Shown: piece by piece, positions 25,755-34,878 of the stretch
Layout of the letters: each line of letters begins with the position of its first letter
Numbering within the stretch: the first letter of the stretch is position 1
NCBI GenBank assembly: GCA_008501735.1
Contig: QQUF01000033.1
Span: 111,940-175,939, forward strand
DNA: 64,000 bases
Direction of reading: 5' to 3'
Source: Calditrichota bacterium
GTDB lineage: Bacteria; CLD3
Translations under genes and position numbers: made by a program
The notes under the pieces: model-generated
What the model was told of the DNA's origin: nothing
Databases searched by the model: none
Seen by the model: only the letters and a program-made list of their open reading frames with translations

Positions 25755-26774
25755 ATGAATGTTCTAATTTTAGGAGGAACGAATTTTGTCGGACCTCAAA
25801 TTGCTAAACAACTTCACAACAGAGGGCATAAAGTTTCACTTTTTCACAGAGGAGTTACCGAAGCTCATCACATAATTCCAGAAGAAGTTCATCACATTCG
25901 TTGTGGAAAAGATGGAAAATTGGAAGATTTTCTTGAAGAAATCAAAATCTTTAGTCCTGACGCAGTAATTCATATGACTCCAATAGGAGAAAAGGACTCA
26001 AAAAGGATAGTGAATTTCTTCAAAGGAATTACTGAGAGAATTATTTCAATTAGTAGTATGGACGTTTACCAAGTTTACGGAGTTATTCACGAAACTGAGA
26101 ATGTTCCGATAAATAATGAAATTATTACAGAATCTTCACCTTTAAGAACAAACCTTTACCCTTATCGAAAAGATTTTCCTGATAAAAATCACGTTCTGCA
26201 TAACTATGACAAAATTTTAGCTGAAAGAGAAATTTTAGGGGATTCTGAGATTTCAGGAACTATCTTGAGACTTCCAGTGATTTATGGCGAAAGAGATTTT
26301 CAGCACAGATTCTACTCTACTCTGAAAAGATTTGAGGATAAAAGACCTGCAATTTTGCTTGAAGAAACTTTTGCAAAATTCATCATTTCAAGGGCATTTG
26401 TCGAGGACGTAGCTTTCGCGATTGTTTTGGCAACTGAACAAGAGAAAGCAAAGAATCAGGTTTACAACGTTGCAAACGAATATTTTTTAACTGAAAAAGA
26501 AATGAATAAAAAGTTAGCAGAAGTTTTTGGTTGGAAAGGAAAAATTGTTGTCATTCCAGATGCCGATTCAGAGAAAGCAAAAAGTATGCGGCAACACATA
26601 ATTTCAAGCTCAGAAAAAATTAGAACAGAGTTAGGCTACAAAGAACTCTACCCTTTTGAAGAAGGTTTGAAAAAAACAGTCGAATTCCAAATGGAAAATC
26701 CGCCGAAGAAAATTGACCATAAAATGTTTGATTACAAAAAAGAAGACGAGATTTTATCAAAATTAATTACTTAA
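25755..26774 (+). CDS. NAD-dependent epimerase/dehydratase family protein
   Basis: 339 aa. The Rossmann motif V-L-I-L-G-G-T-N-F-V-G (3-13) is at the N-terminus. S-I-S-S-M-D-V-Y supplies the Ser region. The canonical YxxxK appears changed: the nearest candidate is N-Y-D-K-I-L-A-E-R, Y-D-K-I rather than Y-x-x-x-K, so the assignment to extended SDRs is firm but catalysis is uncertain. An SD site (CGGAG) lies 9 bases upstream of the ATG. The gene is divergent from pdxJ and monocistronic. Related proteins include plant-type CSP41/epimerase-like RNA-binding proteins as well as true sugar epimerases, so the function is left open. Confidence 0.82.
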   Translation: MNVLILGGTNFVGPQIAKQLHNRGHKVSLFHRGVTEAHHIIPEEVHHIRCGKDGKLEDFLEEIKIFSPDAVIHMTPIGEKDSKRIVNFFKGITERIISISSMDVYQVYGVIHETENVPINNEIITESSPLRTNLYPYRKDFPDKNHVLHNYDKILAEREILGDSEISGTILRLPVIYGERDFQHRFYSTLKRFEDKRPAILLEETFAKFIISRAFVEDVAFAIVLATEQEKAKNQVYNVANEYFLTEKEMNKKLAEVFGWKGKIVVIPDADSEKAKSMRQHIISSSEKIRTELGYKELYPFEEGLKKTVEFQMENPPKKIDHKMFDYKKEDEILSKLIT

Positions 26775-26887
26775 ATAAATCGCTTCTTTTAAAGTTTTCA
26801 ATATTCATTTTCAATTGCTAAAAAAAATTGTAAATTAATAAATTCTCAAGGGTAATTAAGCCCTTAAGCAAAATATGGAGATTAAAA

Positions 26888-27406
26888 ATGTCAAAACAAA
26901 ACCTGTGGGAAGACATAAAAAAAAGTCTTAAAGAAGGCGTAGATTTTGCAATCAATAAAACTGAAGAATACACTAAAGTTGGTAAAATTAAATTAGACAT
27001 TCTTGGAATTAAAAGAAGAATCGAGAGAGCATTTACCGAACTTGGAGGTATTTCTTACCATCACTCAACTTCAAAGAAAAAGACAGTTTTAACAAACACT
27101 AAAGTCTTTAAAGAAATCATTGGTAAAATCGATGAGCTAAAAGTTGAGTTAGAAGCAAAAGAAAAAGAATTAGAGAAAATCAAATCTGAGTTCAACATTG
27201 TTGACGACGCAGAAGTTACTTTTGAAGAACCGATAACAGAAGTTAAAGTCGAAGATGTTGAGTTTGAAGAAACTGTTGAAGAAAAGCCTAAAAAGAAAGC
27301 TACTCCAAGAAGAAAACCTGCTACTAAAAAAGCTACAACGACTAAGAAAACAACAACGACAAAAAAAACCGAACCTAAAACAACTACTGAATCAAAAGAA
27401 GAATAA
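26888..27406 (+). CDS. Coiled-coil protein with Lys/Thr-rich histone-H1-like tail
   Basis: 172 aa, no named family recognised. Residues 1-70 are helical and basic; about 75-110 form a coiled coil rich in E/K/L (I-D-E-L-K-V-E-L-E-A-K-E-K-E-L-E); about 112-133 are strongly acidic; 134-172 is a low-complexity K-A-T / K-T-T tail with P-R-R-K-P-A-T. Such tails bind nucleic acid in bacterial H1-like proteins such as HctA/Hc1 and AlgP, so DNA or RNA association is likely, but the acidic segment could also make it a membrane- or ribosome-linked scaffold. A short GGG/CCC hairpin (26849-26866) lies in its leader. It sits 9 bp upstream of the NtrC-type regulator gene and is probably cotranscribed with it. 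Confidence 0.75.
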   Translation: MSKQNLWEDIKKSLKEGVDFAINKTEEYTKVGKIKLDILGIKRRIERAFTELGGISYHHSTSKKKTVLTNTKVFKEIIGKIDELKVELEAKEKELEKIKSEFNIVDDAEVTFEEPITEVKVEDVEFEETVEEKPKKKATPRRKPATKKATTTKKTTTTKKTEPKTTTESKEE

Positions 27407-27415
27407 GACTCAAGA

Positions 27416-28840
27416 ATGGAATTTGAACCTTCGATTCTTCTAATTGACGACGAAGAAAACATTAGAAAATTTCTAACTCGCTCTTTTACAAAGAAGGGTT
27501 ACAAAATTAAAACTGCTCCAACCGCCGAAGACGGTTGGAGTATTTTGTCTAAGGAAAAAATAGACATTTTAATTCTAGACATTAATTTGCCAGGAATGTC
27601 TGGAATTGATTTGCTCCAAAAAATCCGCGAAGTTGATGAGAAATCACCATTCATTGTAATGATTACAGCTTATGGCGATGTAAAAACCGCAGTTACTGCA
27701 ATGAAAGCTGGAGCTCAAGACTACATCACAAAGCCTTTTGAATTCGCCGAAATTGAAATCGTAATCCAACAAGCTTCAAAATTTATTTCGCTTTCCCAAA
27801 AAGTAGATATTTTAGAAAAGCAGATTCCGAAACGCACAAGTTTTGGAGATATGATAGCACAAAGTCCTGCAATGTTGGAAATATTCGACATTATCAGCAA
27901 AGTTTCAAAATCTCCTACCTCAACAATTCTAATCACTGGTGAAACAGGAACCGGAAAAGAGCTCGCCGCAAGAGCAATTCACCAAAGTTCTAATCGAAGT
28001 AAAAAACCCTACATTGCAATAAACTGCACTACAATTCAAGAGACTTTACTTGAAAGTGAGCTATTCGGACACGAAAAAGGCTCGTTCACTGATGCAAAAG
28101 AACGCAAAAAGGGTTTGTTTGAACTTGCAAATGGAGGAACTATTTTATTAGACGAAATTGGTGATATGGACGTAAAACTTCAAGCCAAACTTCTTCGAGT
28201 TCTCCAAGAAAAGACAATCCGCCGAATCGGTGGCGAAAGTGATATTCCAATTGACATCAGAGTCATTGCAACTACTCATCAAGAATTAGAAAATGCTGTT
28301 TCAGAAGGCAAATTCAGACAAGATTTATTTTTTAGGCTAAACGTAATTCCGATAGAACTTCCACCTTTGCGTAAAAGAAGAGAAGACATTTCAATGCTTG
28401 CAGAAGCCTTCCTTGCACATTTTAACAAAGATTTTGGAAAAGAAATCAAAGGATTTAGCGATTCGGCAAAAAAGGCTCTTACTAATTACCCTTGGAATGG
28501 AAACATTCGTGAACTCAAAAATGTAATCGAAAGAATAGTTCTAATCGAAAGTTGTGAAGAAATTGATGTTCACAATATTCCCAAAAATATCTTGGCTTAC
28601 CTTGGAGAGATGAATTCAAACCAGAAATTTCTACTTTCTTTAGACGAAGATAACTTGAGTTTTAACGATGCTAAAAATAAAATCGTGAACGAATTTGAAG
28701 TCAATTACATCACAAGCCTTTTAGAAAAAACAAACGGTAACGTTACCCAAAGTTCAAAAATTTCTCAGACAGACAGAAGCAGTTTGCAAAGAATTATGCG
28801 AAAACACGGGATTAAATCTGAAAACTTCAGAGATAGTTAA
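27416..28840 (+). CDS. Sigma-54-dependent response regulator (NtrC/AtoC family)
   Basis: 474 aa with three domains. The receiver (about 1-120) has phosphoacceptor Asp55; the AAA+ domain (about 143-380) has Walker A G-E-T-G-T-G-K-E (175-182), the sigma-54 contact loop G-S-F-T-D-A (222-227) and Walker B L-L-D-E-I-G-D (244-250); and a Fis-type helix-turn-helix lies near the end (about 443-470). GSFTDA departs from the consensus GAFTGA, but Asp at position five is found in many relatives. It should activate sigma-54 promoters after phosphorylation. No cognate kinase is adjacent. It follows the H1-like-tail gene by 9 bp. Confidence 0.95.
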   Translation: MEFEPSILLIDDEENIRKFLTRSFTKKGYKIKTAPTAEDGWSILSKEKIDILILDINLPGMSGIDLLQKIREVDEKSPFIVMITAYGDVKTAVTAMKAGAQDYITKPFEFAEIEIVIQQASKFISLSQKVDILEKQIPKRTSFGDMIAQSPAMLEIFDIISKVSKSPTSTILITGETGTGKELAARAIHQSSNRSKKPYIAINCTTIQETLLESELFGHEKGSFTDAKERKKGLFELANGGTILLDEIGDMDVKLQAKLLRVLQEKTIRRIGGESDIPIDIRVIATTHQELENAVSEGKFRQDLFFRLNVIPIELPPLRKRREDISMLAEAFLAHFNKDFGKEIKGFSDSAKKALTNYPWNGNIRELKNVIERIVLIESCEEIDVHNIPKNILAYLGEMNSNQKFLLSLDEDNLSFNDAKNKIVNEFEVNYITSLLEKTNGNVTQSSKISQTDRSSLQRIMRKHGIKSENFRDS

Positions 28841-28909
28841 ATTGAAATCCCTAATTCACAATTACTTAACAACAAAATTTTATATTCAAATTAATTTGAA
28901 AAGCACAAA

Positions 28910-29752
28910 ATGAAAAAATATCTACTTTTAGCACTCACTCTCTTTTTTGTACAAAACTCATTTGCACAAAACGACAATTTTAATGCAACACTTTGGACTC
29001 AAGTTTCTGCTGAATTCAGAGCTTTAACTTTACAAACTTACAAAAATGCCACTAAAAATTTAGAATCTGCTCTTAAAGACAAAAATTGGTCAGCAGAAAT
29101 TTCACAAAGAGAAGGATTCGAAGACCTTACTCCTTGTGTTATTTTGGACATTGACGAAACGGTTTTAGACAACTCAAATTATCAAGGGCAACTCGTTTTG
29201 GACAACTCAAGTTATGCCACAAAAACTTGGGACAAATGGATTAAAATGGCAAAAGCGACAGAAGTCAAAGGAGCTTTAAATTTTGTCAAAGAAGCTAAAG
29301 AAATGGGAATCACTGTTTTTTACTTAACTAACAGAAAATGTATCGAAAGAGACGATTTGGCTTGCCCACAAGAGTTAGAAACAATCAAAAATTTGGAAAC
29401 CTTAGGTTTCCCAAAAGTCAAAAAAGAAGAAATTTTACTTCGCTATGAAAGAGAAGAATGGGGTTCAGAAAAAATTTCACGTCGTCAGGAAATTGCAAAA
29501 GACTACAGAGTTTTAATGCTTTTTGGCGATGATTTAGGCGATTTTATACCAGAAGTTAAAAAGAAAATTACTTTTGAACAAAGGTTTGAATTAGTTGAAA
29601 ATTTTAATGATTATTGGGGCGAAAAATGGTTTATCTTGCCGAACCCGACTTACGGCTCGTGGTTAGGAATTCTTGGAAAAAATAAAAGTGAATTCCTCAA
29701 AGGTTACAAAACAAATTCAGAAATGGAGCAATCATCTGATGAAAAAAATTAG
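28910..29752 (+). CDS. Secreted HAD class C acid phosphatase / e(P4)-like 5'-nucleotidase
   Basis: 280 aa with a signal peptide (1-19, ending S-F-A-Q). The catalytic motif is I-L-D-I-D-E-T-V-L-D-N (Asp80, Asp82), followed by a motif II region F-Y-L-T-N-R-K and the metal-binding motif F-G-D-D-L-G-D-F. This is the acid phosphatase family that includes lipoprotein e(P4), a nucleotide or NAD-derived phosphate-releasing enzyme, but there is no lipobox Cys here, so a soluble periplasmic or secreted form is expected. The next gene starts 14 bp inside this one and is also a secreted phosphoesterase/nuclease, which suggests joint use on extracellular nucleotides. Confidence 0.9.
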   Translation: MKKYLLLALTLFFVQNSFAQNDNFNATLWTQVSAEFRALTLQTYKNATKNLESALKDKNWSAEISQREGFEDLTPCVILDIDETVLDNSNYQGQLVLDNSSYATKTWDKWIKMAKATEVKGALNFVKEAKEMGITVFYLTNRKCIERDDLACPQELETIKNLETLGFPKVKKEEILLRYEREEWGSEKISRRQEIAKDYRVLMLFGDDLGDFIPEVKKKITFEQRFELVENFNDYWGEKWFILPNPTYGSWLGILGKNKSEFLKGYKTNSEMEQSSDEKN

Positions 29753-31679
29753 CATTCTATTTTTACTTTTTACTTTAATTGGAACTGTTTTTGCGAAACA
29801 GAACAAAAAGCAAACTACTGTAAATTTACTTTTTACGAATGACATTCACGGTGTTTTTACAGAACAACCTGCAACTTTTATGAATCCAACTCACCCACCA
29901 ATGCTTTCGGGTTTTCCTGGTTTTGTAACTTATTTAAAAAATATCAAAAAAGACGCTGTTCGCAAAAATGAAGGTGTTTTGGTTTTTGATTCTGGAAACT
30001 TTTTTCAAGGAAATCCAATCGCAGTTTTAGATTCAGGAAGATCTGCAATCGAAATGATGAACGGACTTTACGACGCAATGACACTTGGACCTTACGACTT
30101 CATTTTCGGCTCAAAAAATATCGAAAACCTTTCTGAGCAAGCAACTTTCCCAATCGTTGCTGCAAATTTAAACCCTACAGCAGGTAGTTTTGCTAAAGTC
30201 AAGCCTTTTGTTATCAAAGAGTTTAACGGTGTAAAAATCGGAATTTTAGGTTTAGTTACAGGAAGTTTAAGAAATGCTGTTATTCGTGCAAATCTCAAAA
30301 ATTTAAGTCCAGTTTCAGAAGTTGAAGCAATGAAAGAATGGATTCCAAAAATTAAAGAAGCTGGTGCAGATGTTGTAATTATTCTCGCAAGTGCCGGAAT
30401 TCCTTACGACCGAGAAGACAAGTACGAAGAATTTTTGACAGAAGTAGATGAAGGACTTGACGTTGAAAATGCTTCATTAAATGCTCTTGGAGTCGCAAAG
30501 TATGCTAAAGGAGCTGATTTGATTTTGACAAGTGGAGCCGGAAGAGGTTACAACGTTCCTTGGTACGACCCCGAATCTCACGTTTACGTTTTTCAAAATT
30601 ATGGAGGCGGCTCAGAATTCGGTCACATAAAAATGAAAATTGATTCCGAGACAAAAAAGTTCGTTGGGTTTGAAAATGCAATCTACAACGATGCTGGTCA
30701 AACTGCGATGCAAGAAAGATTTCCTGCCGACAAAGAAACAGCTACGAAAGCAAATTCAACACTCGAAAAGGCAATGAAAAATCTTTACGATTACAAAGAA
30801 ATTAAAGCAGAAGTAAAAATTAGCGAAGCCAAAGCAGAAGATTTTAGGGCAAAAAGACCAAACAACTGGGAAGTTCCAAGCGTGAATTTGGAAGATGAAA
30901 TTGACATTATTACTTGGAACTTAGAATTTTTTCCTGCAAGTGACGAAGAAACAATCGAAGCACTTTCTGAAATTATGATGGACTTGGACGCTGACATTTT
31001 CGCTTTACAAGAGATTAGATACACTGGCTGGTTAAGCGATTTAATGGAAAAAATCCCTCATTACGGATTAGTTGCCTCTCAACAAGCTTCGTTTATGGAT
31101 TTAGCAATTGTTTACAAAAAAGATATGTTTCACTTGGTTGGTCAAACTGAACCTTTTGCTGAAAATGATTACGATTATGCAGGAAGACCACCGCTTCGAG
31201 GAGATTTTATTTACTACAAGAATGGTGAAAACATTCCCCTTTCAATTATTAACCTCCATATGAAATGTTGTAATTCAGGACTTCAAAGACGTAAAAATGC
31301 TGTAAAAAAATTGCATTCTTACGTTGACAAAGAATACCAAAATGGCACAAAAAACTTCATAATTTTAGGTGACTGGAATGATGACTTAAAAGATGCTCCA
31401 GGTGAACACAGTTTTGATTCATTCTTTAACGACGACAGATTTTATTTTGCAAACCAAGAATTAGTTTACGACATCGAACAATCTTCTTATCCACACGAAC
31501 CTTGGGTAAGTTACCTTGACCACATTTTAGTTTCAGAATACTTAGTTCCAAAAGATTCAGGTTACAGAATTCAAACAATTTTAATGGATAAATTTATGGG
31601 CGGAATGGAAATTTATGAAAAATTACTTTCTGACCATAGACCTGTGGCTTTAGGTTTTAAACTCAAAAAGCCATTTTAA
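29739..31679 (+). CDS. Secreted fusion: degenerate 5'-nucleotidase-type metallophosphoesterase + EEP (endonuclease/exonuclease/phosphatase) domain
   Basis: 646 aa from the ATG at 29739 (GGAG 10 bases upstream). A signal peptide (about 1-19) is followed by a metallophosphoesterase fold of the UshA/CpdB type (about 26-330). Its first motif N-D-I-H (34-37) is kept, but D-x-G-D-x-F-Q-G reads D-S-G-N-F-F-Q-G (Asn87), G-N-H-E-F-D reads G-P-Y-D-F-I (117-122) and the G-H-x-H motif reads S-G-A-G-R-G. Residues about 385-645 form an EEP domain with intact W-N-L-E, L-Q-E-I, I-N-L-H-M, G-D-W-N-D and L-S-D-H-R-P. The protein is thus likely a nuclease or phosphodiesterase with a non-catalytic N-terminal domain. 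It is coupled to the acid phosphatase gene. Confidence 0.88.
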   Translation: MKKISILFLLFTLIGTVFAKQNKKQTTVNLLFTNDIHGVFTEQPATFMNPTHPPMLSGFPGFVTYLKNIKKDAVRKNEGVLVFDSGNFFQGNPIAVLDSGRSAIEMMNGLYDAMTLGPYDFIFGSKNIENLSEQATFPIVAANLNPTAGSFAKVKPFVIKEFNGVKIGILGLVTGSLRNAVIRANLKNLSPVSEVEAMKEWIPKIKEAGADVVIILASAGIPYDREDKYEEFLTEVDEGLDVENASLNALGVAKYAKGADLILTSGAGRGYNVPWYDPESHVYVFQNYGGGSEFGHIKMKIDSETKKFVGFENAIYNDAGQTAMQERFPADKETATKANSTLEKAMKNLYDYKEIKAEVKISEAKAEDFRAKRPNNWEVPSVNLEDEIDIITWNLEFFPASDEETIEALSEIMMDLDADIFALQEIRYTGWLSDLMEKIPHYGLVASQQASFMDLAIVYKKDMFHLVGQTEPFAENDYDYAGRPPLRGDFIYYKNGENIPLSIINLHMKCCNSGLQRRKNAVKKLHSYVDKEYQNGTKNFIILGDWNDDLKDAPGEHSFDSFFNDDRFYFANQELVYDIEQSSYPHEPWVSYLDHILVSEYLVPKDSGYRIQTILMDKFMGGMEIYEKLLSDHRPVALGFKLKKPF

Positions 31680-31683
31680 AAAT

Positions 31684-31708
31684 GCCCTGTTGAAATTTCG
31701 ACAGTGGC
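31684..31708. repeat. 25-nt palindrome after the phosphoesterase-nuclease gene
   Basis: GCCC-TGTTGAAA pairs with TTTCGACA-GTGGC, with one G-T pair and a one-base bulge. A further ATTTCGAC copy follows at 31712-31719. It could be a decayed REP-like element or an mRNA 3'-end structure; the actual terminator is further on at 31744. Confidence 0.4.
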
Positions 31709-31743
31709 GATATTTCGACGTTTCCATAACGACAAATTTTATG

Positions 31744-31783
31744 AACCCTTGATTTAAGAGATTGAATCAAGGGTTTTCTTTTT
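31744..31783 (+). terminator. Rho-independent terminator
   Basis: AACCCTTGATT and AATCAAGGGTT make a perfect 11-bp stem around a 10-nt loop, followed by TTTTCTTTTT. It ends the transcript of the acid phosphatase/EEP gene pair and insulates the gene at 31825. Confidence 0.92.
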
Positions 31784-31824
31784 GGCATTAAGTTTGAAAG
31801 AATCAGAATCAAACTTACTTCAAA

Positions 31825-32304
31825 ATGGAAAAGAAAATGGAAACCAAATTAAATTTATCGGATTACGGCTCAACTCAACTCCAAGAGTGGCTGCGAGCAA
31901 ATCTTGTTGACGGACAAATCGCAAAAAGAAATTCTAATCAAGCAACTAAGTTTTACAATTCAAATAAACAAATGTGGATTGATATTTTCCATAACACAAA
32001 TGTTTCTCAAGTAGAGTTTATCCCAAGTGCCTTTTGGGTAATAATTCCAACAGCTGAACAGATTGAAAAGTACATTTCAAGCTTTTGCAAAAAAAATAAA
32101 CTTGTTTGGAGCTATGTTTTAAGAGATTTAAATCAACGCCTTATTGAAATTTACAATTCAGACTTAAAACTTATTTATTCAACTTCAATGCAATTCAGTA
32201 AAGATAAAATTGAAATTCAAGAGTCAAGAATTTTGACATTAAAGTGGATTTGCAACCAAATTCAAAAATCTAATAAATTTTCTCAAACAAAAATCGCAGT
32301 ATAA
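31825..32304 (+). CDS. Hypothetical protein, 159 aa
   Basis: Not recognised. It has no signal peptide, membrane segment or Cys motif. The composition is normal for a soluble cytoplasmic protein, with alternating helical and short strand-like stretches and aromatic clusters (Q-M-W-I-D-I-F, S-A-F-W-V-I-I-P). The start could be 31825 or the ATG at 31837. It is bracketed by a strong terminator upstream (31744) and a hairpin downstream (32350), so it is likely its own transcription unit or a short leader gene of the prkA unit. Codon use is like its neighbours. Protein coding is supported by length and lack of an overlapping alternative, not by homology. Confidence 0.65.
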   Translation: MEKKMETKLNLSDYGSTQLQEWLRANLVDGQIAKRNSNQATKFYNSNKQMWIDIFHNTNVSQVEFIPSAFWVIIPTAEQIEKYISSFCKKNKLVWSYVLRDLNQRLIEIYNSDLKLIYSTSMQFSKDKIEIQESRILTLKWICNQIQKSNKFSQTKIAV

Positions 32305-32349
32305 TTTTTTTCACATTTACTACCCCTACTATCTCGAAAAAACTCATAC

Positions 32350-32379
32350 GAAATGTTAACTTTAATTAGTTAGCATTTC
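32350..32379. other. Hairpin upstream of prkA (terminator-like without T-run)
   Basis: GAAATGTTAACT and AGTTAGCATTTC form a 12-bp stem (one G-T pair) with a 6-nt loop, about 45 bp after the stop of the 31825 gene and about 100 bp before prkA. No T-run follows, so it may be a weak terminator, an mRNA-stabilising structure or an operator for a dimeric protein. Confidence 0.45.
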
Positions 32380-32480
32380 TAGAGTTTTACCTCCTTCTTT
32401 ATTAATTTTTTATAAATCACTTCTTGTTTCAAATCTTTTCATTAAATTTTATTTTCAACAAAAATTCTAAGGGTAAAAAG

Positions 32481-34796
32481 ATGAATTTTGATGCAAATAA
32501 AATTATTAATGATTTTATAGACAAAAATGACAACTCTAAGTTAGAAAAGAACTTTTCTTCAATTTCTTTTTCTGAGTTTCTTGAAAAACTTTCAGCTAAT
32601 CCAGAAACTTTTGCAAGAAATTCAGCTGGCTATTTGTCCGATATGTTTGATTTTTACGGTTTTTATGAAATTGACTCCTTTGGTGAAAAGATTAAACGTT
32701 GGAGAGTTTTCGATTCAGTAACTGATTCAAAAAAACGTTATAAAATTATTGGAAATGAGGAAATTCAAAATTACATAGTTGGGAAAATTAAATCTTTTTC
32801 AAATCAAGACCGCGTTGGAAAAATGATTTTGCTGAAAGGTCCAACAGGAACTGCAAAATCTACTCACTTAATTTGTATTGCTTCTGCAGTACAAGAATTT
32901 TCAAAAACTGAAGAAGGTGCTGTTTACACATTAAGTTGGGAGATTCCTTATAATTTTGGCGAACAATTTGAATTCGGAATTCAACTCGGGAAAAGTTCTC
33001 AAAAGTCAACTCAAAGCAAAAAAAATATTATAAAAAAAACTTGTGACTACAATGACTCTCCTCTTTTCATTTTGCCCAAAAATATGCGTAAAGATTTTTT
33101 GGAAAAGTTGGAAAAAGAACACAACATCGAAGGCAAATTAACAAAAGAAACTAACCTTGATGGCGAACTTTGCGTAAACTGTAATCGGATTTACAATCGT
33201 CTTTTGAATCACTTCAAGGGCGACCACAGGAAAGTTTGGGAACACGTCCAAGTTGACAGAATGATTCTTTCTTTGTTCGGGAATACTGGAGTTATCAAAA
33301 TTGACCCACAGAAAAATCCTGATTTTAATGTTAGAGAAGAAAAAATTTGGGGTTACCGAGAACTACCAACGATTATGCACGACATTTCTTTTATGACACC
33401 AAGTTCTGGTGGAATTCATCGTGGAAATCGTGGAATGATTGAATACAGCGATATTTTCAAACGCTCTTCTGAATATTTAAAGTGTTTGCTTGACGTTGTT
33501 CAAGAAGGAATAATTTCTGAAGGATCGATTCGTGTGAATTTAGATTCGGTTTTATTTGCAACTTCTAACGAAGAAGATTTTCTGCGTTTCACCCAAGACC
33601 CACTTTACGTCCCTTTTCGCAGAAGATTAGATTCTGTTGATTTGGGATACTCATTAAAAATTTCTGATGAGAAAAAAATTCACGCATCACATTTTAGATT
33701 TCTAAAAAATGAATTTGAATTCTGCCCTTTCAGTGAAGAAGCTCTTGCAATTTGGGCAGTTACGACAAGAATGGAAGAACCTATTCAAACTTTTGAAGAC
33801 TACAAAAAAGAAGATTTGCAAACCATTGCCAAAATCACTCCTTTACTAAAAGCTCTGGTTTACGACCAAAGAGAACTTCCACAATCCACGCTAAATCTTG
33901 CTGGAAAAGAAGAGGAAATTTCTTACCAAGAAAACATTACTCTTCAAAAGAATTTGAAATTACTCAGAAGTGAATGGAAGTTCTTAAAACAATCTGATAA
34001 ATCTATTAAATATGAAGGACTTATTGGAGCATCGCCGACTGTCGTTGAAACAATTTTACAGAATTTAACAAATGGTAATCCTAGTTCAATTACTTATTTA
34101 GAAGTTATTAAATCTATACAAAATTTTGTGGATAAAAGCAAATTGCATTACGCTTTTATTGGAAGAGGAATCGACCCAAACAAGCCTTTTTACTTTATCG
34201 AAAACAACTTGGACGCAATCGAGAATTATTACAACCAACAACTTATCAAAAACATTCTTGACGCTTCAGGAATAATTGTTGAAAGTGAATTAGAAATTAA
34301 ACTAGAAAAATATATTAACTGTCTTAAAACACATTTGACAAAAGAAAAAAGTTATTTCGACAAAGAATCTCAAAAGTACATTGAAACTGATTACGATTTT
34401 ATGGAAAAATTTGAGAGCAATCTTGAAGGGTTTAAAAAAGGAAATATTGAAGACGAAAGAAGTAGGATTCAATTTAAATTGGCTGAAGGAATTCAGAATC
34501 TAAAAAGTAATTTTGAAGGAATCAAAATCACTCCTCAAGTTTATAAAAACATTCTTAATCGTGAAATACAGTTTTATAAAAGACACTTAATCAAAACTCA
34601 TTCAAAAAAGTTAAACACCTTAGTTTTAGATACTTTAAGTTATTTAGATAAATTAATTTATGGCGAGGAAATAAGTCAAACTAAGGAATTAACTGAAGTT
34701 TTAAATTTTGTAAAGAAATTGAAACTAAATGGTTTTCAAGAAAGGAGTTTACGTTCTCTACTTGGTCATTTGATTAGTAAAAAATTACTTTTTTAA
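32481..34796 (+). CDS. prkA: PrkA-type AAA+ serine protein kinase
   Basis: The ATG at 32481 (AAGGGTAAAAAG upstream) gives 771 aa; a longer frame to 32424 lacks a ribosome-binding site. It shows the PrkA N-terminal helix (F-S-E-F-L-E-K-L), an AAA+ core with Walker A G-P-T-G-T-A-K-S (120-127), and the family motif R-G-N-R-G-M-I-E-Y-S-D-I-F-K, followed by a helical C-terminal part. C-V-N-C-N-R-I in the core could bind metal. At 771 aa it exceeds E. coli YeaG/PrkA (about 640). PrkA homologues act in stress and sporulation, and some work as ATP-dependent proteases rather than kinases. The usual partners yeaH (DUF444) and spoVR are not adjacent. Confidence 0.85.
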   Translation: MNFDANKIINDFIDKNDNSKLEKNFSSISFSEFLEKLSANPETFARNSAGYLSDMFDFYGFYEIDSFGEKIKRWRVFDSVTDSKKRYKIIGNEEIQNYIVGKIKSFSNQDRVGKMILLKGPTGTAKSTHLICIASAVQEFSKTEEGAVYTLSWEIPYNFGEQFEFGIQLGKSSQKSTQSKKNIIKKTCDYNDSPLFILPKNMRKDFLEKLEKEHNIEGKLTKETNLDGELCVNCNRIYNRLLNHFKGDHRKVWEHVQVDRMILSLFGNTGVIKIDPQKNPDFNVREEKIWGYRELPTIMHDISFMTPSSGGIHRGNRGMIEYSDIFKRSSEYLKCLLDVVQEGIISEGSIRVNLDSVLFATSNEEDFLRFTQDPLYVPFRRRLDSVDLGYSLKISDEKKIHASHFRFLKNEFEFCPFSEEALAIWAVTTRMEEPIQTFEDYKKEDLQTIAKITPLLKALVYDQRELPQSTLNLAGKEEEISYQENITLQKNLKLLRSEWKFLKQSDKSIKYEGLIGASPTVVETILQNLTNGNPSSITYLEVIKSIQNFVDKSKLHYAFIGRGIDPNKPFYFIENNLDAIENYYNQQLIKNILDASGIIVESELEIKLEKYINCLKTHLTKEKSYFDKESQKYIETDYDFMEKFESNLEGFKKGNIEDERSRIQFKLAEGIQNLKSNFEGIKITPQVYKNILNREIQFYKRHLIKTHSKKLNTLVLDTLSYLDKLIYGEEISQTKELTEVLNFVKKLKLNGFQERSLRSLLGHLISKKLLF

Positions 34797-34878
34797 AATC
34801 AATAAAATTGAATTAACAATTTTCTAAAAACTTCTTTAATTTTGACAGATATTTTTTAGGAAACAAACTTAGAAATTA

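Noticed and set aside
27061-27462. 133-codon minus-strand frame rich in V and S
   Set aside because: It is the antisense shadow of the Lys/Thr-rich tail gene; its V/S/F bias mirrors the K/T/E codons.
27416-28840. Inactive sigma-54 activator because of the GSFTDA loop
   Set aside because: The Asp variant of the GAFTGA loop is found in many relatives, and Walker motifs and the HTH are intact, so loss of function is not supported.
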